A stretch of 8,523 nt of DNA from Nostocaceae cyanobacterium CSSed10_463m. GTDB taxonomy: Bacteria > Cyanobacteriota > Cyanobacteriia > Cyanobacteriales > Nostocaceae. This document shows, one piece after another, positions 5,618 through 8,523 of this stretch; within the stretch, counting starts at the first letter, position 1, and each line of letters opens with the position of its first letter. The position numbers and the translations under genes are program-made. The notes under the pieces are model-generated. The model was not told the origin of the DNA. It made no database searches and saw nothing but the letters and a program-made list of their open reading frames with translations. The stretch is from assembly GCA_003556955.1 (NCBI GenBank), contig PWQB01000428.1, forward strand, positions 1 through 8,523, given 5' to 3'.

Positions 5618-7306
5618 ATGCAGGTATATTGCAGTAAACAACACGAAAACAACGGTGGGAACCGTTTTTGTATTCACTGTGGTGAGCCATTACCTCTGGC
5701 TTTTGGGCAGGTTGTAGATCATCGTTATCGGATTATTCGTCAATTAGGTCAAGGGGGTTTTGGCCGTACTTATTTGGCGGAAGATAACCATAAAGCCCAG
5801 CAAGCCTGTGTGCTAAAGGAATTTGCGCCCCAAGTGCAAACACAGCAGGAATTAGCAAAAGCCAAAGAATTATTTGAGCGGGAAGCCAGGGTTCTCACAA
5901 CCCTGCAACATCCCCAAATTCCCCGTTTTCACGCTTCGCTACAAGTGCAGATAGGAAGTAAAGATTTTTTCTTTTTAGTGCAAGATTATATAGATGGTAT
6001 TAATTATGACCAATTGTTAGAGCAGCGCCAAGGTCAAGGACAGGTTTTTAGTGAAGAAGAGGTAGTGAATATCTTAAAACAGATTTTACCTGTGTTGTCT
6101 TACATTCACTCACGGGATGTGGTTCACCGTGATATTTCTCCTGATAACTTGATTTGGCGGCGTTCTGATAATCTACCGATGTTGATTGATTTTGGTGGTG
6201 TGAAGCAATTACCAGCTTCTGAAGGTTTGTGGTTGACTCATTTGGGTGTAAATCATACTTTGTTGGGTAAAAAGGGTTATGCCCCAGAGGAACAGCTTAG
6301 ACAGGGTAAAGTATTTTTTAATAGTGATTTATATTCTTTGGCTGTGACGGCGCTAGTTTTGCTGACAGGTAAGGAACCACAAAAACTCTACGATAGCTAT
6401 CAGGGAATTTGGTACTGGGGAAAGGAAATTAAAGTCAGTAATCAACTAGAGTTGGTGTTAAAAAAAATGCTGGCTTATAAGCCGAGCGATCGCTATGAAA
6501 AAGCTGACCAAATACTTCAAGATTTATCATCTACTATGAGCCGCAAACCCATAAATACCTATGTTACCAAGTTGAAAACGATGGTGGTTGCTCCGGGACG
6601 CAAACGGGTGAATACTATTATCAGTAAATTCCACAATAAAACACCTGGGGTGAATCAAACCATCACCCTACCAATTTGGATGCGCCCTTTTGCTGTGAGT
6701 CTGGGGGGAACTACTTTAGTGGTTTTAACTGGTGCAGGTACTTGGGCAGTGGTAAACTCAATCATTCGTAGCGTCGCTTCCGTCAGTGTACCGACAATTT
6801 CTTTACCTTCACTTCCTAGTTTACCCAATCCTCTGGGCAGTCCAGACGGTGACAGAGGTGCTAATGACATCACCCAGATTTTACGCCGTCGCCAACAGTT
6901 AGAAATACCAGAAGGATTTTTTATTCAGTTTGTCGATAATTTATTTTATAGTCAAAACCCACAATTAAACGGACGCAGCTTGACTTCTGGGGCAGAAGAT
7001 GCAGCATTAAGGCAGCAATGGCTGGGTATTGCCAACAATTTATTAAATCAAATAGAACAGGCTAATCTAAGTGCAGCAGCTCGTCGGCAATTGGGAAGTT
7101 ATAGTTCACAAAATGAGAGAATTTGGAGACAACAAGCCAGAAGCGGACAATGGAGGAACTATACAATAGACCAACTCAACAAAGATACAAATGAAAAATT
7201 TGATCAGTTGTTTCCAGGACAACAGCGTGGGAAACTGAATCAGCAAACTTTCGGTCAACTTTGGTATGCGATCGCAGCTGATCAAGTCAGTACAGTCCAA
7301 AGATAA
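5618..7306 (+). CDS. Membrane Ser/Thr protein kinase with N-terminal Cys motif
   Basis: This 562-residue protein opens with a likely zinc-binding motif, C5-x3-H9-x8-C18-x2-C21, similar in position to the Cys motif of SpkB-type cyanobacterial kinases. The kinase domain (about 37-305) shows the glycine loop GQGGFGRTY (44-52), the ATP lysine K67 in CVLKEFAP, the helix-C glutamate E89, the catalytic loop HRDISPDN (170-177), DFG (191-193), the APE-like APEEQ (222-226), and R292. In the catalytic loop a Ser174 stands where most Ser/Thr kinases have Lys (HRDxK). A membrane helix lies at about 356-381, so the C-terminal 180 residues should be outside the cytoplasm. That part starts with a Ser/Pro spacer (389-410) and a Gln/Asn-rich helical domain (about 420-556) that I do not recognise. 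The start is supported because the Cys motif follows immediately; no Shine-Dalgarno is seen. The second kinase gene follows after 43 bp. Confidence 0.9.
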   Translation: MQVYCSKQHENNGGNRFCIHCGEPLPLAFGQVVDHRYRIIRQLGQGGFGRTYLAEDNHKAQQACVLKEFAPQVQTQQELAKAKELFEREARVLTTLQHPQIPRFHASLQVQIGSKDFFFLVQDYIDGINYDQLLEQRQGQGQVFSEEEVVNILKQILPVLSYIHSRDVVHRDISPDNLIWRRSDNLPMLIDFGGVKQLPASEGLWLTHLGVNHTLLGKKGYAPEEQLRQGKVFFNSDLYSLAVTALVLLTGKEPQKLYDSYQGIWYWGKEIKVSNQLELVLKKMLAYKPSDRYEKADQILQDLSSTMSRKPINTYVTKLKTMVVAPGRKRVNTIISKFHNKTPGVNQTITLPIWMRPFAVSLGGTTLVVLTGAGTWAVVNSIIRSVASVSVPTISLPSLPSLPNPLGSPDGDRGANDITQILRRRQQLEIPEGFFIQFVDNLFYSQNPQLNGRSLTSGAEDAALRQQWLGIANNLLNQIEQANLSAAARRQLGSYSSQNERIWRQQARSGQWRNYTIDQLNKDTNEKFDQLFPGQQRGKLNQQTFGQLWYAIAADQVSTVQR

Positions 7307-7315
7307 TTCTCCTCT

Positions 7316-7350
7316 TGACCAATGACCAGTGACTTATAACTCATAACTTA
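7316..7350 (+). repeat. Degenerate heptanucleotide repeat abutting the second kinase start
   Basis: Five heptads run without a break: TGACCAA, TGACCAG, TGACTTA, TAACTCA, TAACTTA. The last base of the array is the A of the ATG at 7350. It fills most of the 43-bp gap between the two kinase genes and takes the place of any Shine-Dalgarno sequence. Confidence 0.65.
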
Positions 7351-8523
7351 TGTATACAAATAATATTATTCAACCAGGTTTAACTTTAGGCGATCGCTAT
7401 GTAATTGTCCGTCAAATTGGTCAAGGTGGTTTTGGACGCACTTATTTAGCTGAGGACATTAACCGCTTTCGTGAACTTTGTGTGTTAAAGGAATTTTCCC
7501 CGCAAGTGCAAACGGACTATGTGGTGCAGAAAGCCGGAGAATTATTTGAACGGGAAGCCAGTGTTCTCTATAAGCTACAACATCCCCAAATTCCCCGCTT
7601 TCGGGAACTGCTGCGAACTACCTTAGAAGGTAAACAATACCTATTTTTGGTGCAAGATTATGTGGAAGGACAAACTTACAGTTCTTTATTAAATGCACGT
7701 AAACAGCAAGGGTTGCGTTTTACTGAGTCAGAAGTCCAGCAATTGTTATTACAAATTCTGCCAGTGTTGCGTTATATCCACTCCATAGGGGTAATTCATC
7801 GGGATATCTCACCAGATAATTTAATTCTTCGCACCATTGACCAATTACCCGTATTAATTGATTTTGGTGGTGTGAAACAGGTAGCAGCAACAGTAGCCTC
7901 AGAATATTATCAGCCAGAACAATATGCGTCGCCACCGTCACCAACCCTACTAGGGAAAGTAGGATTTGCACCTCCAGAACAGATGCAAACAGGATTAGTG
8001 TCAACTCATACTGACTTGTATGCTTTGGCTGTGACAATCCTAGTTTTATTGACTGGTAAACAACCCCAAGAACTGATTGATAATTATAATCTGACTTGGC
8101 AATGGCGACGGGAAGTGAGTCTAAGTGCGGTTTTAGGACAGGTGTTAGATAAAATGCTATCTCCCAGACCAGGCGATCGCTATCAATCAGCCGATCATGT
8201 CTTACAAGCCCTCAACTCGCCACCAGTCAACTATCCCCCAACACAATATCCCCCAACACAATACCCCAGCACCCCACCACCAACATCAGCCACAGTTGCG
8301 GTTTCTCCAGCTGCGCCACCTCGCCCATCACCTTCATCCGCCCCAGTACCCTCATATCCCCCACCACCTCAACCCACAACTTGGTGGACACCAGCAAAAG
8401 CCTTTGTAGCAACGGTAGTAGTACTGAGTGCGGCGGGAGGTATTTGGTTGGGAGTTAGTAATAGCGATCGCAATCCTGGAGAAGTTCAACCCACACCCAC
8501 CCCCACAGTTGATCAACCTACTG
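7350..8523 (+). CDS. Membrane Ser/Thr protein kinase, second of a tandem pair (partial, 3' end outside window)
   Basis: The frame is open from the ATG at 7350 to the window edge, giving 391 residues so far. The kinase domain (about 16-288) shows GQGGFGRTY (24-32), K47 in CVLKEFSP, helix-C E69, HRDISPDN (150-157) with Ser154 in place of the usual Lys, DFG (171-173), the APE-like APPEQ (207-211), D222, and R277 in GDRYQ. It is closely related to the kinase encoded just upstream, sharing for example LQHPQIPRF and DFGGVKQ. It lacks the N-terminal Cys motif and has a Pro/Ser/Tyr-rich insert in the activation segment (183-198). A Pro/Thr-rich juxtamembrane linker (291-345) contains a repeated YPPTQ. 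A membrane helix follows (about 349-369), then a Pro/Thr stretch outside the cytoplasm. The gene is probably co-transcribed with the first kinase. HIP1 sites lie at 7390-7397, 8173-8180 and 8464-8471. Confidence 0.9.
   Translation, partial: MYTNNIIQPGLTLGDRYVIVRQIGQGGFGRTYLAEDINRFRELCVLKEFSPQVQTDYVVQKAGELFEREASVLYKLQHPQIPRFRELLRTTLEGKQYLFLVQDYVEGQTYSSLLNARKQQGLRFTESEVQQLLLQILPVLRYIHSIGVIHRDISPDNLILRTIDQLPVLIDFGGVKQVAATVASEYYQPEQYASPPSPTLLGKVGFAPPEQMQTGLVSTHTDLYALAVTILVLLTGKQPQELIDNYNLTWQWRREVSLSAVLGQVLDKMLSPRPGDRYQSADHVLQALNSPPVNYPPTQYPPTQYPSTPPPTSATVAVSPAAPPRPSPSSAPVPSYPPPPQPTTWWTPAKAFVATVVVLSAAGGIWLGVSNSDRNPGEVQPTPTPTVDQPT
8232..8270 (+). repeat. 15-bp in-frame tandem repeat in the second kinase gene
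   Basis: Two perfect copies of TATCCCCCAACACAA (8232-8246 and 8247-8261) are followed by a diverged partial third. Each codes for the pentapeptide YPPTQ in the juxtamembrane linker. As 15 bp is a multiple of three, slippage would change linker length without a frameshift. Confidence 0.75.

Noticed and set aside
6655..8412. Open frames within the kinase genes (6655-6873, 7106-7300, 7720-8037, 8197-8409, 8227-8412)
   Set aside because: All overlap kinase codons in other frames; the 8197-8412 pair is low-complexity because of the Pro-codon repeat.

Overview
The window comes from a cyanobacterial chromosome, most likely a filamentous, heterocyst-forming type (Nostoc/Anabaena/Calothrix group). 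The signs are at least eight copies of the HIP1 octamer GCGATCGC, heptanucleotide tandem repeats of the kind known in Nostoc (AAAAGTC, TGACCAA), small dispersed palindromic repeats, and typical cyanobacterial gene families: a high-light-inducible (Hli) protein, a glycine-tailed RRM protein, and Ser/Thr kinases with an HRDISPDN catalytic loop. I recognise no exact strain.

Layout. 1-347 (minus) is the N-terminal part of a HerA/DUF87-type ATPase that runs off the left edge. 517-1308 (minus) is a glutathione S-transferase-like protein. 1669-2349 (plus) is a secreted fasciclin-domain protein. 2350-2982 is a repeat-rich spacer ending in the promoter and leader of an RRM RNA-binding protein gene (2983-3291, plus). 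Convergent to it is a 56-residue Hli gene (3557-3727, minus) with a perfect HLR1/RpaB-type site upstream. 3949-5472 (minus) is a phenylacetate-CoA-ligase-like adenylating enzyme. Divergent from it, two related membrane Ser/Thr kinase genes lie in tandem: 5618-7306 is complete, and 7350 onward runs off the right edge.

The most interesting structure is between the convergent RRM and Hli genes. A 92-bp element with 18-bp imperfect terminal inverted repeats, flanked by a perfect 10-bp direct repeat, sits inside one arm of what was a 13-bp-stem bidirectional terminator. It carries a perfect 30-bp palindrome. Because the insertion duplicated part of the arm, a hairpin can still form on either side of it. 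This reads as a MITE captured inside a terminator.

How the genes may work together. The RRM and Hli families are associated with cold or light stress elsewhere, and here they share a terminator region. The two kinases look like a duplicated signalling pair whose cytoplasmic catalytic domains are tethered to different extracytoplasmic regions. The remaining genes (ATPase, GST, fasciclin, ligase) show no obvious common pathway. I see no CRISPR array, tRNA, rRNA, phage or classical defence locus.
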